A stretch of DNA of 64,000 bases, taken from Podospora pseudoanserina. Taxonomy: Eukaryota > Ascomycota > Sordariomycetes > Sordariales > Podosporaceae. A program made the translations under genes and the position numbers. Shown here in pieces: positions 1 to 10,462 of this stretch. The DNA lies in NCBI RefSeq assembly GCF_035222485.1, contig NC_085922.1:2495001-2559000 (forward strand). Direction: 5' to 3'. Position 1 is the stretch's first letter. Each line of letters starts with the position of its first letter. The notes beneath the pieces were generated by a model that searched no databases, was not told the origin of the DNA, and saw only the letters and a program-made list of their open reading frames with translations.

Positions 1-1466
1 GCGTGGTTGCCGATCTTATGCAAGAACATGAGGCACTAGCCGAACGTGCTGTTGAGCACATTTGCTTCCTGGTAGATGTCAACAGACTCTACGACCACGC
101 CCTCGGTTTGTACAATCTCGAACTTACTTTGCTGGTTGCCCAGCAGTCTCAACGTGATCCCAGAGAGTATCTCCCATTTATTCAAGAACTTCACAAGATG
201 CCAGAGCTCCAGCGAAAGTACACAATCGACGACAAGCTCGGGAACCACGAGAAAGCCCTGGACCATCTCAAGGCTCTTGGCGATTTCGAGGAGGTGAAGA
301 CGTACACCGTCAAGCACAAGCTCTACCAGCACGCCTTGAGCATCTACCGTCACGACGAGCAGCACCACCGCGTAATTACCGACCTCTTCGCCGCCCACCT
401 CAAGTCTATCTCCCAGTTTAAGGAAGCCGGCCTAGCCTACGAGTCACTCAACAGCTACCACGACGCCACAGACTGTTACCTCAAAGCGGGCGCCGCCTGC
501 TGGCGCGAATGCCTCTACGTTGCCCAGCAGCAAGACCCGCCCATCACCGCTCAGCGACTAGAAGAAGTAGCAAGCGACCTTGCCGACGCCCTCCGCGAAG
601 CAAAGGACTATGCCGCCGCGGCAACAATCCACATGGAGTACCTCTCTTCTATCGAATCCGCCATCCAATCCCTCTGCAAGGGCTACCTCTTTGCCGATGC
701 GCTCCGGCTTGTCGCCCTGCACAAGCGACGTGACCTTCTTGAGAGCCATATTGACAGCGGCCTCGCGGATGCCTTCTCCTCCAGCATTGAGTTCTTGGCT
801 GATTGCAAAGCCCAACTCAAGGCGCAAGTTCCGCGCATCCTTGAGCTCCGCAAGAAGGCAAAGGAGGACCCGCTGGCGTTTTACGAGGGGGAGAACCCCT
901 TTGGGAGCAAGAACGCGGATGGTTATGACATCCCGGATGATATCTCTATTGCTGCTAGCTCGAGGGCGACGACGAGCGCGTCGATGTTTACGAGGTATAC
1001 CGGCAAGGCTGGGAGCGTGGGGACTGTTGGCTCCAATGTCTCGAGAGCAACAAGCAAAAACAGGAGGAGGGAGGAGAAGAAGAGGGCGAGGGGGAGGAAG
1101 GGGACGGTTTATGAGGAGGAGTATTTGGTTAATAGTGTCAGGAGGTTGGTGGAGAGGGTGGAGGGGACGAAGGGGGAGGTGGAGAGGTTGGTCTTTGGGT
1201 TGGTGAGGAGGGATATGCAGGAGCGGGCAAGGGTTATTGAGGAGGCGATGGGGGTTGTGCTGGAGGGGTGTAGGCAGGCTGTTGGGGAGGTTTGGCCGCA
1301 GGAGGAGAAACAGCAAGTTGAGGGTGAAGGGGAGGATGGAGAGGGGTGGAGGCCGGTGGGCGGGGATGGGGTGCTGTTTGAGAGTTTGGAGGCTATGAGG
1401 GCTAAGCAAACGGCACCGGTGGTGACGGGGTTCGAGAAGTTGGCACTTTTGGGGGGAAAGAAGTGA
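1..1466 (+). CDS. ELP1: Elongator complex protein 1 (Elp1/Iki3), C-terminal part
   Basis: The reading frame is open from the left edge, so the 5' part lies outside the window; about 487 codons remain and end in TGA. The sequence resembles the C-terminal half of Elp1/Iki3, the largest subunit of Elongator, the cytoplasmic complex that modifies wobble uridine in tRNA. Visible parts are a helical TPR-like array (about residues 1-290 of the fragment, with motifs such as YDHALGLYNL and YQHALSIY), then a low-complexity linker and a very basic stretch with the core NRRREEKKRARGRKGTVYEEE. In yeast Elp1 the corresponding basic region binds tRNA, and the C-terminal region mediates dimerisation. The last 300 bases of the gene are G-rich with GGG/AGG codons, unlike the balanced codon use before them. 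No intron is evident in this part. Confidence 0.93.
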   Translation, partial: VVADLMQEHEALAERAVEHICFLVDVNRLYDHALGLYNLELTLLVAQQSQRDPREYLPFIQELHKMPELQRKYTIDDKLGNHEKALDHLKALGDFEEVKTYTVKHKLYQHALSIYRHDEQHHRVITDLFAAHLKSISQFKEAGLAYESLNSYHDATDCYLKAGAACWRECLYVAQQQDPPITAQRLEEVASDLADALREAKDYAAAATIHMEYLSSIESAIQSLCKGYLFADALRLVALHKRRDLLESHIDSGLADAFSSSIEFLADCKAQLKAQVPRILELRKKAKEDPLAFYEGENPFGSKNADGYDIPDDISIAASSRATTSASMFTRYTGKAGSVGTVGSNVSRATSKNRRREEKKRARGRKGTVYEEEYLVNSVRRLVERVEGTKGEVERLVFGLVRRDMQERARVIEEAMGVVLEGCRQAVGEVWPQEEKQQVEGEGEDGEGWRPVGGDGVLFESLEAMRAKQTAPVVTGFEKLALLGGKK

Positions 1467-1962
1467 GCGGTGGGTGGGATGTTGGAGGTATAGATTAAAA
1501 TTGGGGCTAAAAGCATTTGCATTGGTTGTTTAGGAAACGAGAGTAAGATAGGGTAGGCATAGCTCATGAAACGATGTTTTGTAGATTCACAATGCCTAGC
1601 TGTATAGTATGGCGTTATGCTTCGGGATGTGGTATATGGTTCCCCTGATTTCGACGCCACAAAACCTTGTTCTTTGTCTATCTCTTCCCAACAAGGCACG
1701 TAAACATTACCCCTTTTCAAAACCAACAAGCAAGGCAAAGGAAACAGATTTTTACCCGCGGTCATACTTCTCAGCGGCCATAGGCAGGAAAACTCCCTCT
1801 GTTGTCTTCAATCTTTTATTCTCATATGGACATGACAATTCTCAAATAGAGAGCCAAACGGGTACGCTACGTTTCATGACAAAGTGCTTCTCTTGCATCG
1901 CCCATTGCTAGCACTACATACCTACATTCTAGGCAAATTCTTCAACAACCCCACAAGAAACA
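1467..1962. other. Intergenic, ELP1 3' side to tRNA-Gly
   Basis: No gene is recognised here. The first 100-200 bases are moderately AT-rich and probably form the ELP1 3' UTR. Open frames in this stretch are short and lack any known domain. Confidence 0.6.
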
Positions 1963-2033
1963 GCATCAGTGGTTTAGTGGTAAAATCCATCGTTGCCATC
2001 GATGGGCCCCGTGTTCGATTCACGGCTGATGCA
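1963..2033 (+). tRNA. tRNA-Gly (anticodon GCC)
   Basis: A 71-nt cloverleaf can be drawn by eye. The acceptor arms GCATCAG (1963-1969) and CTGATGC (2026-2032) pair perfectly, and the discriminator base is A at 2033. The D arm contains GGTTTAGTGGTAAAAT (A box), and the anticodon stem CATCG/CGATG carries the loop TTGCCAT with anticodon GCC. The T arm contains GTTCGATTC (B box). There is no intron. T-runs that could end Pol III transcription follow within about 45 nt. The body strongly resembles other fungal tRNA-Gly(GCC). Confidence 0.96.
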
Positions 2034-2742
2034 TATTATACCAAAACTTCCGCAGGAGTTCGTGTTCTTTTGGACTTTTTTACACATTTTGTCCCATGTG
2101 TTTTGAAACATATCTGGTTCTTGTCAAGAATGAATAGACAGCTAATCACATGACCAATTCACTTTTTTGAGTGAGCTCTGTGCCACCTGTTTGGCTGAGT
2201 CATCAGTCCAACTTCGTCTTAACCTCCGTGGTAGGACAGATACACCACGAAACAGCACCAACTTGACCGGGGCACTCTTCATGCTTTAAGCCAAGCAATC
2301 GCCACTCCATCTCTTAAGACCAGAGGTCAAAGGTTTCATATTGTAGATACCCATCTCTCGGAAACACACTGCAGTCTCGGCAGTATCAACCGTTGAGGAT
2401 CCAATACTTTTTATTCGGGCAGACAAAAGTAATCTAAGCGTTTCTTCGAACAAAGAAAGAAGAAGAAAAGAAATGTTGACTGAACACAGCACACCTAGCC
2501 AGAAAATCACCAAGGCCAGACCTCGTCAACAGCACGATTGTGACCCAGGCACACAAACGGCAGAAGCCGTTTGCTTCCCCGATTTACTGCATCACCCTAG
2601 ACAAAAAATGGCGTCCCATCTAGCCCTGTGTGAGTGCGAGTATAACTCTCCATGGCTACCTGATCCATTTTACTTGATCTGAAGAGACTGGAGCTGGGCA
2701 GGGACATCAGCAGTGCTATTAGCCTGGAGACCAACCGCCACA
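2034..2742. other. Intergenic, tRNA-Gly to secreted protein gene
   Basis: No gene is recognised. Apart from the T-rich Pol III termination region just after the tRNA, I see only short frames without family resemblance. The right end is probably the 3' UTR of the minus-strand gene that ends at 2743. Confidence 0.55.
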
Positions 2743-3246
2743 CTACAAAATCTCAATTAGTGTTGTGTCTGTAAAGTTGGGAAAGAAAAAAACCCACAGG
2801 GCATCAAACTCCTCCTCACTCAACCCAGTGAGATCAAACTCGGAGCCGTCCTCCAAGACCAAGGCGTTGGGCCTCTGGCACTCAGGCTTGAGGGTAGAAT
2901 CAATCGCCCGCTTCCGGCCGATGAAGTTATACCCGACGCCGGAGTACCGGAAGCCGTTGGACCGGTTGCAGATGAAGTTGCCCCCGTTGTTGCCCGAGAT
3001 GGTCTGGAGGCGGTTGCACTGGCCGTTGTCGTAGCCGCGGCACTGGATGTTCCAGCCCTGCTGGATGCCGCGGACGGCGACGGACTGGTAAGGGCTTCCG
3101 TTGGCGTTGGTGCCGCAGCAGGTGTTGGGGTTGATGCCGTTGCAGCGGAGGGCGTTGGAGCCGCCGCAGTTGTTGTCGGTGTGGAGGTAGAGGTCGATGG
3201 CCGAGGCCGAGGCGGCGAGGGTGAGGAGGGTGGCGAGGAACTTCAT
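2743..3246 (-). CDS. Small secreted Cys-rich protein with internal GRKR site
   Basis: This is a 167-codon reading frame starting at the ATG at 3246. I chose this start, not the longer open frame to 3450, because it begins directly with a clear signal peptide (MKFLATLLTLAASASA, residues 1-16). The mature part is rich in Asn and Gly and has seven cysteines (residues 27, 35, 43, 44, 69, 77, 93), which suggests a small disulphide-bonded extracellular fold. A dibasic GRKR (110-113) resembles a Kex2 cleavage site and would separate the Cys-rich domain from an acidic C-terminal peptide that carries an eighth Cys. The last coding part is ambiguous: 2769-2819 has GTGAGG and TTTACAG borders, is 51 nt long and in frame, and could be an intron; both models end at the same TAG. 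The upstream region carries a (GAT)n microsatellite. I cannot assign a function; it looks like the effector-like small secreted proteins common in Sordariomycetes. Confidence 0.72.
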   Translation of the reverse strand: MKFLATLLTLAASASAIDLYLHTDNNCGGSNALRCNGINPNTCCGTNANGSPYQSVAVRGIQQGWNIQCRGYDNGQCNRLQTISGNNGGNFICNRSNGFRYSGVGYNFIGRKRAIDSTLKPECQRPNALVLEDGSEFDLTGLSEEEFDALWVFFFPNFTDTTLIEIL

Positions 3247-3295
3247 GCTGATGGCTGGGGGTTGGTGTTGGTGGTTTTTGTTCGTTGAAGGCTGG

Positions 3296-3296
<1 letters not shown>

Positions 3297-3331
<35 letters not shown>

Positions 3332-3332
3332 G
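3297..3332. repeat. (GAT)n microsatellite
   Basis: About eleven tandem GAT units lie just upstream of the signal-peptide ATG of the minus-strand secreted protein gene. On the coding strand this is (ATC)n/(CAT)n in the predicted 5' leader; in the extended reading frame it would encode a His run, which argues against using the longer start. Confidence 0.9.
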
Positions 3333-3835
3333 ATGAAGGCCGGTGGTGAAGAGGTAGAATGAGGTGGTTTGAAGGGGGGAGATGGCCCTTCTTTATACCT
3401 GTCGAGAGTTGCCCATCTCGCCAGATGAGGTTTGGTTGAAGGACTTCCATCTATTTCCAATACCCATCTCTCGGACTCGGTTACACCCATCAAAGGGGAC
3501 TGGAATGTATCTCGACCATGGAGCTGACGCTCATCCATGCCCTGCAGAGTCAACGCATCTCGGACTCTGAGACCCTCCAGTCTCCACATCACAGGACAGT
3601 TGGCAATGTTCTCAGCAAGCCCAAGCTCGTAACACGGCCCGGTCGTATTGCCACAATGCGAATATAATACAGACGAAGAGCTCTTCAGCGTCAAAGGGGC
3701 TGTGGTGGTGTTTCTTAACACAGGTGGCTCGATCACATCTAACAATTACCGGAAATCAACTCATCATTCCTCCCTCAACAACCAACACATCTCAAATCTT
3801 AACCTCTAACACGCGAGAAAACTTTTGATAATATT

Positions 3836-3970
3836 TCTTATGTCCCAAAACAGAACTGCCCATCAACTGTTCATATGGTGACACAAACACAGCCAAGAGA
3901 ACCGGTCATGATACCTCTTATGCCCCAAAACAAACACTCGCGGAATACCTATATGGTAGCACAAACACAA
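3836..3970. repeat. Imperfect tandem duplication, about 79-bp spacing
   Basis: Two segments match. TTATGTCCCAAAACA (from 3837) recurs as TTATGCCCCAAAACA (from 3917), and ATATGGTGACACAAACAC (3873-3890) recurs as ATATGGTAGCACAAACAC (3951-3968). The bases between the matches have diverged. It is non-coding by inspection, and its role is unknown. Confidence 0.65.
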
Positions 3971-4937
3971 CTCGGACTCTTACCGTGAGTATGGTAGCCA
4001 GACAATGAGGCTCTTTTCCTCAACAGCAACAACAATCCAATCACACTCTATGTTGTCTTTGTACCACCTGAAATGTTTAGTTAGACTATCCAATATTGCC
4101 AAATGTAGGTATAGTCCCACAAACAAGGTCCGAGGCTGAGAAGTCCGAGAGAGTCCAGTAGTTATCATACTACCGGCATGCATGGCAGCCTGGACTAATC
4201 AGTATGACTTTTTTTGAGGCTCGGCAAGTAGAGCTTCGAAAGATATGTTCATAAAGAGCTGGCCCGGTCGTCATATATTAGGTAGGTGCACCACTCGGCG
4301 CCTGAGCCAGTTTGATTGAGACTGGTAGCGAGCGGGCTTGAAAGGAGATATCAACGGACATCTGAGGTATGCAGTATGTATGTGCCTGTAGGGAATTTTT
4401 CTTTTCTTTTCAAAAACTGCGCCTGACCCGGGCAGGCGTGGAGTAAGGCTCTGCTGGTGAGAAGACAGCTACCTAGTGAAGAGGGTGGGACGTGGTGAAA
4501 AAAAGGAAGCAGGACACAGGAGGACAGTGGAACGCCGCCCAACATCAAGGAGGAGTGGAACCATTCTCCAATCGGTAAAAGTAGCTGCGGATTTCTTGCC
4601 TCCCCTCTTCGTACTTGGTTGCGAGCTTTCTCTCAATATACTATCTTGAATCGAGAGACTAGATAAACCCAAGTCGGTAGTAGCCAGCCTGCCAGTCTGA
4701 CAGGATAATGTATATCCTGTCCTAACCCATGATGTGTGAAACCTTCTCTCGGATCAACTTTCCAGGCAAAGCAGCAAGAATGTCCAAGTAAGGGCGCTTT
4801 CAACCCCTCCTACTACTGTGTATGTTGGTCGGCAGTTGAACAGAGAGTGCGAGCCCACCAACTACACAAAGAACAAGACAGCCTTGTGCAACAACGCCGA
4901 AGAACAGCTGGGACGCTCCTTTTGATTTTGAGACCTT

Positions 4938-4945
4938 CTATATAA
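4938..4945 (+). promoter_or_regulatory. TATA-like element of the 5S rRNA gene
   Basis: CTATATAA lies 25-32 nt upstream of the first base of the 5S rRNA gene. Neurospora 5S genes are known to need a TATA box near position -29, so the spacing fits an active Pol III gene. Confidence 0.7.
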
Positions 4946-4969
4946 CCTCATCATCCACGTCCCCCTCTC

Positions 4970-5088
4970 ACATACGACCATAGGCAGTTGAATACACGGG
5001 ATCCCGTCCGCTCTCCCCTAGTTAAGCAATTGACCGCCAGACTAGTACTCAGGTGGGTGACCACTGGGGAATCCCTGGTGTTGTATGT
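4970..5088 (+). rRNA. 5S ribosomal RNA (solitary gene)
   Basis: This 119-nt segment matches the fungal 5S rRNA pattern. The terminal helix pairs ACATACGAC (from 4970) with GTTGTATGT (to 5088). Helix II can be drawn as CAGTTG/CAATTG with one G-U pair. The internal control blocks AGTTAAGC and GGTGGGTGACCAC are present, followed by GAATCCC. A T-run starting at the 3' end (5088-5092) serves as Pol III terminator, and a TATA-like box lies upstream. It differs from the common Neurospora 5S in several paired positions, but the changes I checked are compensatory (helix II and a CCAG/CTGG pair), which suggests a functional variant and not a decayed pseudogene. 5S genes dispersed outside the rDNA array are typical of Neurospora and relatives. 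Confidence 0.93.
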
Positions 5089-5092
5089 TTTT
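5088..5092 (+). terminator. Pol III T-run terminator of 5S rRNA
   Basis: Five T residues begin at the last base of the 5S gene, the usual Pol III stop signal. Confidence 0.75.
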
Positions 5093-8000
5093 GCCGGTGT
5101 CATCAACATTTTTTTGTTGATTTTTGGTGGTCAATGTTGTGGGTTGTGGTGGAGATTTTTCTTTGTTTGGAAATGCATCGCCGAAAGTCTTGGCAAAAAG
5201 TGTTCTGATATTTTTTTGGGTAGCGGCAGTTGAATGGTCCAACTGCCAGCCACCCGGACCAGCTGTGACAGTCGGGAACCAATCGGTCATTTCCCTTGAT
5301 CAGAAGTGATTGGCCTGTGAGTGACAGATGCAGCAAAAAGGGGACAGGGACATGCAGGATGTGGATAGGATAAACTGTTATCAAATATCAGCAGTGGCAT
5401 TGCGTGGTGGTCGCATAAGAAACAGCTGCGATATTCCCATCTCGAGCCGTTCCAGATAGAGCACGGTGCACCTTAGGATGAAAACAAGATCCCCGCTCGC
5501 ATAAACTTCTTCGGTCGCTTTTAGAACACGTCGTCGAATTTGCGGGGCATCCAACGGTTTTACAGAGTTACTTTGTCGTCGTCGGTCGGACCGTGATGTG
5601 GAGTGTGCTTTGAACCATGTCCGCGTTTGATGTTTCGATGGTGTCGCCCAAACCCGAGGCGGATCACACTCTGCGTTTGGCGTCTGGCGTCAAGATTGCC
5701 TACAAGACAAGATGAAATGAGGGTTGGTATCATGATTCCAGCGTGCACACCTTCAAGTTTGACACGCCTGATCCTACCCACTCACACGTGCCTGTTGATC
5801 GATTGCTATGGAAGGATTAGTCGAACCGGGGGAGCTTCCGGGGCCCATGAGCCTTGCCCCCGGCTCGCCCGGAGTCCGGGCTTCCTCAAGATGGGCTAGC
5901 TCTATCCATAGACTCAACCACCGGCCCCTCGGTAAGAGCGCCGAGGAGGGGCAGACATCATGGTTTAAGATTTTGGAGGGGTTGGGAAACCTGATGGGGT
6001 AGTGAAGAATCTGGTAGTGACGGGATTCGCAGAGATGATCTGTTGTCGTTGGGACATCTTTAAGTCACCATGTGATTTGATGGCTTGATAGGACGATGCA
6101 CCACGTTCACCGCCAACGGCGGCAAGAGTCGATATAAAAATCTGCCGATGGAACGGGCCCAGTCAACCTGAGCGTCTGCTGTTTCTCGTCCTGATATTCA
6201 TGGTATTTCTTTTGCCTCGAGCTGGGTTTCAGCTTGTGGTGCCGTCAACCCACTGCCTTGGTAGCTAGCGGCTGGAGGCGAGGCTCAAGTAGGTAGCGCC
6301 GCCTTCGCGCCATGGTGTCTTGCCGTTTGTGTCATTGAGCGTCATGGCAGTCTATTTGCAGCTCGCAGACATTCAAAGCGGTTGAATGCAACAGTACAAC
6401 CTTCGTGACGCAGTCCTGAGTAAATCCTCACAACCTCCTGCGCGCTGCGAGCAGGTTCTGTTGGTAAAATCGAGTTCAGGCTGTTCCACTTCGTAGACAT
6501 CTCCAATCATGACCATGATGAGCCTGCGGTGCCACCACTCTCGGATTGGGGTTGATGGCTTACTGGACGTCGCACAGACACACCCTTGAGGAAATCGGGA
6601 AAACCGGACTCGAACTTGGCTGTTGAACCAGGGAAGACCTGTATGTAGCTGGTACTTCGGAGATTAACACAACATGTCGGAATCTTGAGGTAGGACAGAT
6701 AAAGCTCCAGGTTTCTAGAACGTCAGAAACGTAGCGTGTAGCCTAACGGGACACCCAAGAGACGCCAAAAAAGCTGATTCGACGTCCAAAAAGGAAGCGT
6801 ACCTGCACATCAATTCGCTGCCACCTACCACCCATCCAGCTGCAGGCTGTTGAGATGGACGAAACATGCGTCTGGCTCTCGGGAGACAGGCACCGTACAT
6901 TACGACGGTAGACCGTCACGCTGTCCGCCAGAATTGCGCTGCTCCGAGATTGGTAATCACGATGAGAGGTCAGCGGGATGCCGAGAGACCCCACGGCGGT
7001 TGTCTCATTTGAGCAGCTCCATCAATATCAAGAGGGCATCGTGTGGTGGTGAAAATGGGGTGAAATGGCGGCTTGGCAGAAGACGACTTGTGATCGGGAA
7101 AGGAAGCCAGGGTGAGCGTGTGGGGCCCGACACGTGAACTGGTAAATTAGTGCGAGGCATTATTGGGAACGCCTTTTCTTGATTCTCTGGTGAAATCTGG
7201 CATCGTCGATGTGCAGAGGGTGTGCAAATTCTCTGGAAGCAGGGCAGCATGATGATGGGTTGCAGTTCCTGAAACATGAGAGCTTGATGAAAGCTCCCGC
7301 TCCCGCCCATCCTGCCTCTGTCCCGCTAAGAATCCAGCCTACCTTTTGGGGCAGCCAAGGCTGGCACAACGAGTCGGGTTTGGCAACGGACCCTTTTGAA
7401 TTTCACCCCAATACCGTCACAAACGGCCCTCCCCCGCAATATTTCAAGCCACCAGCGGCCACCAGTTGGGTGCGGGGCCTGGCGGGGATCACCAGCCACT
7501 GACCACTGAACGGTGTGTGCTGGCACGCTGCCAACTGAGGAGAAGCATCGTGCGTTGCTGCAATGTTTTCCTGGAGGGAGGTGTCATTGGTTCTGCCGTC
7601 GACAAGCCACAGAATGTGGATGTGATTATCTCTCAGTCTGTCTCCTCTCGTCAATATTCAACAATAATAGCACTGCGGATATATGCGGAGCCAGGCAGCC
7701 CGTAACGGCGGGAGGGGAGCAGACGACGACTGTTTATCCGCCGTTGTTTGGGGAGACCTGAGGTGACTGAGAAACTCGAGCATCACCTTCGCTGTCAACA
7801 AACCGACAACCGCCACTCGGCCCAATCCGTGCCGTGACGGCTTCATCAGATATTTCTTCTTGTCGCGACGGTAACATTATTTCTTTTTCAACCCTGGTCT
7901 CTCACATCTTAGCCCAAATTGCGCCCGCTCGAGAGCAGCGTTGCTCCGAATCACTAGCGAGATTGGGTCCCCTATCGTTTTTTCTCGAAGACACCCCGGC

Positions 8001-9075
8001 CCCAGTAATTCATGCTAAGAGAACGGACCCATTTCCCAGAGCGCCAGCAATTGTTGTGCAAAAAAAACAGTTCACCGTCCACCGCCCGTCCTGTTGCACT
8101 CGTTCATCCCATGAGAGGAACAAGCCGTGTCTCTCTCTGTCTGCCATTCCGGAATACTGGCCCGCTCGTCCCCCCATCAGCTGTATTCAGTTTCGCGACG
8201 CTGTCAGCAAACGGCACAGAGCGAGACGGACATCTGAGACCATTCAGCTCACCCTCTCACTCAGTTCACTCAGCACAGGACAGGTCTGGACAGGGCAGTG
8301 ACCTGTACACTGACACCGCTCCAGTCACCACCGCCGCTCTCACCCACCCTACACTCCCCCGACGCTGTCTCGACTTTTGACAGTTTCGCAATCGTCCGAG
8401 TCAATATCCATCGACAGGGTAAACAAACCCACACGTCTTGTTGACCCCCTGGAGTCAATCCTTTGGGCCATTTCTTGCATCCATCCATCCATCGCTTCGG
8501 TTCGCGCTAGGAGGCCTGCTGTTACGCCCGCAAGCTCCTTTTTCCTGGCCCTGGTCCTCGTCCCACACTCTCCGGCAACGCGAGAGATACCAGTCACGGT
8601 CGTCTCCTCGGCCGTCTTCCCTGCCATCCATCCTCGACAGGACATCTTTCCACAATACACTTTTGTCATTTCATGTCGCTCATTAACCCAGCTCTATTCA
8701 TTCGCTCCTTTACAATAACAACTCCAACTGCCTACACTCCTTGTCAGCCACACGCTATCTAGAACTCACTCACACGGTCCGCTCCTCGTCGCGCCATCTC
8801 CACCACTACTATAATCGATCGCACACTCTGACGACCCCTCGACCCCTCGACACGCTCGCGAAAGTTGCTCCTGTAGGACACTGAATGCTCCGATAAACCG
8901 CACTGCTCTTTTAGAGAGCCTGTTTCCACTTGCGACTCGGCATTATCCGCGCTTCACTGCGCGCAACAGGGCGTGTGTTGGCTGGTTCCGGCGCCGATCC
9001 ATTGTCAATTCGAGCAAGTCCTCGAAGACACAAAACACTCGAACCGGATATCCATCATTATTTACGACCATCAAC
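5093..9075. other. Gene-poor interval and likely long leader of the IME2-type kinase
   Basis: I recognise no protein gene in almost 4 kb. Frames up to about 150 codons exist (for example 7834-8301) but lack family resemblance and look like chance openings. From about 7.9 kb to the kinase ATG the plus strand becomes pyrimidine-rich (many CTC, TCC and CCA runs), typical of fungal promoters and 5' leaders. Two short upstream ORFs precede the kinase start: ATG at 8673 to TAG at 8762 (29 residues) and ATG at 8885 to TAA at 8896 (three residues). Where transcription starts cannot be read from the sequence. Confidence 0.5.
8673..8896 (+). promoter_or_regulatory. Upstream ORFs before the IME2-type kinase
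   Basis: Two short ORFs (8673-8762 and 8885-8896) lie 180-400 nt upstream of the kinase ATG; after 8887 there is no other ATG before the main start. If the transcript begins upstream of them they could reduce kinase translation. This is inferred from sequence alone. Confidence 0.4.
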
Positions 9076-10402
9076 ATGACTGTCGCACACGACTTGACCC
9101 GCCGCGGGTCCACCCAGCTGGTCACCAACAACGGGCTACCCCTTGAAGACAGGTTCGAGGTGCTGAAGGAGATTGGAGATGGAAGCTTTGGAAGTGTCGT
9201 GCTCGCGCGAGTACGGACGGCGGGCGCCAGTGTTGCCCGTCGTGGTACAGTGGTATGGCTTATTGTTTTTCCCTTGACCAAGTTGCTGTTCTGACCATCA
9301 ATTACAGGTCGCCATCAAGACCATGAAGAAGACTTTCGAGTCGTTTCAGCCATGCCTGGAATTGAGGGAGGTTGTGTTCCTGAGGACGCTCCCCGCTCAC
9401 CCTCATTTGGTTCCGGCCCTTGACATCTTTTTGGATCCATTCACCAGGAAGCTCCATATCGCCATGGAGTACATGGAGGGCAACCTCTACCAACTAATGA
9501 AGGCCAGGGACCACAAGTGCTTGGACAACGCCAGCGTGAAGAGCATCCTGTACCAGATCATGCAAGGTTTGGAGCATATCCATGCTCACAGCTTCTTCCA
9601 CCGCGATATCAAGCCAGAGAACATTCTCGTGTCTACTTCAGCTCATTCGGATTTCACCAACTCTTTCAGACGGTATTCTGCTCTTGTCACGCCACCATCG
9701 ACGCCCCCATCTTATACCGTCAAGATTGCCGATTTTGGTCTCGCTCGTGAGACGCATTCGAAGCTTCCTTACACCACGTATGTCTCCACCAGGTGGTATC
9801 GTGCCCCAGAGGTACTGCTGAGGGCGGGCGAGTACTCGGCCCCGGTGGATATCTGGGCGGTCGGTGCTATGGCCGTGGAGGTGGCCACCCTCAAGCCTCT
9901 CTTCCCTGGTGGAAATGAGGTCGACCAGGTCTGGAGGGTATGTGAAATCATGGGAAGCCCAGGGAACTGGTACAACAAGGCTGGTGCGCGCGTCGGCGGT
10001 GGAGAGTGGAGGGAAGGAACCCGTCTTGCTGGAAAGCTCGGGTTCTCCTTCCCCAAGATGGCGCCTCACTCCATGGACACCATCTTGCAAACTCCCCAAT
10101 GGCCTTCGTCGCTCAGCCAGTTTGTTACCTGGTGCCTCATGTGGGATCCCAAGAGCCGACCGACATCTACTCAGGCGCTTGCCCATGAGTACTTTGCCGA
10201 TGCCGTTGATCCTTTGCGCCCAAAGTCTGCGTCCAAGATCCTGGGTCGTAAACAGTCTGACATCAGTCGAGGAAAGGACTCTAATGCGACCACGCCAACG
10301 GCTACATCAAAGCCGTCTTCGTGGTTCAGAAAGTCGCTCATTGGTCGCTCCGAGAGTGTCGAGGTTATGGCCGCTCCGCAGCCCGCCCCGAAAGAAGCAC
10401 CA

Positions 10403-10462
<60 letters not shown>

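Larger units (their letters stand above)
3247..4937. other. Intergenic: leader of secreted protein gene, tandem duplication
   Basis: This is the upstream region of the minus-strand secreted protein gene. The first 120 bases would be its 5' leader with the (GAT)n tract. An imperfect direct duplication with a spacing near 79 bp lies at 3836-3970. No coding gene is recognised up to the 5S rRNA promoter. Confidence 0.55.

Noticed and set aside
558-1409. 283-codon open frame antisense to ELP1
   Set aside because: It lies opposite a conserved coding region and its translation is Pro/Leu/His low-complexity, a codon-bias shadow.
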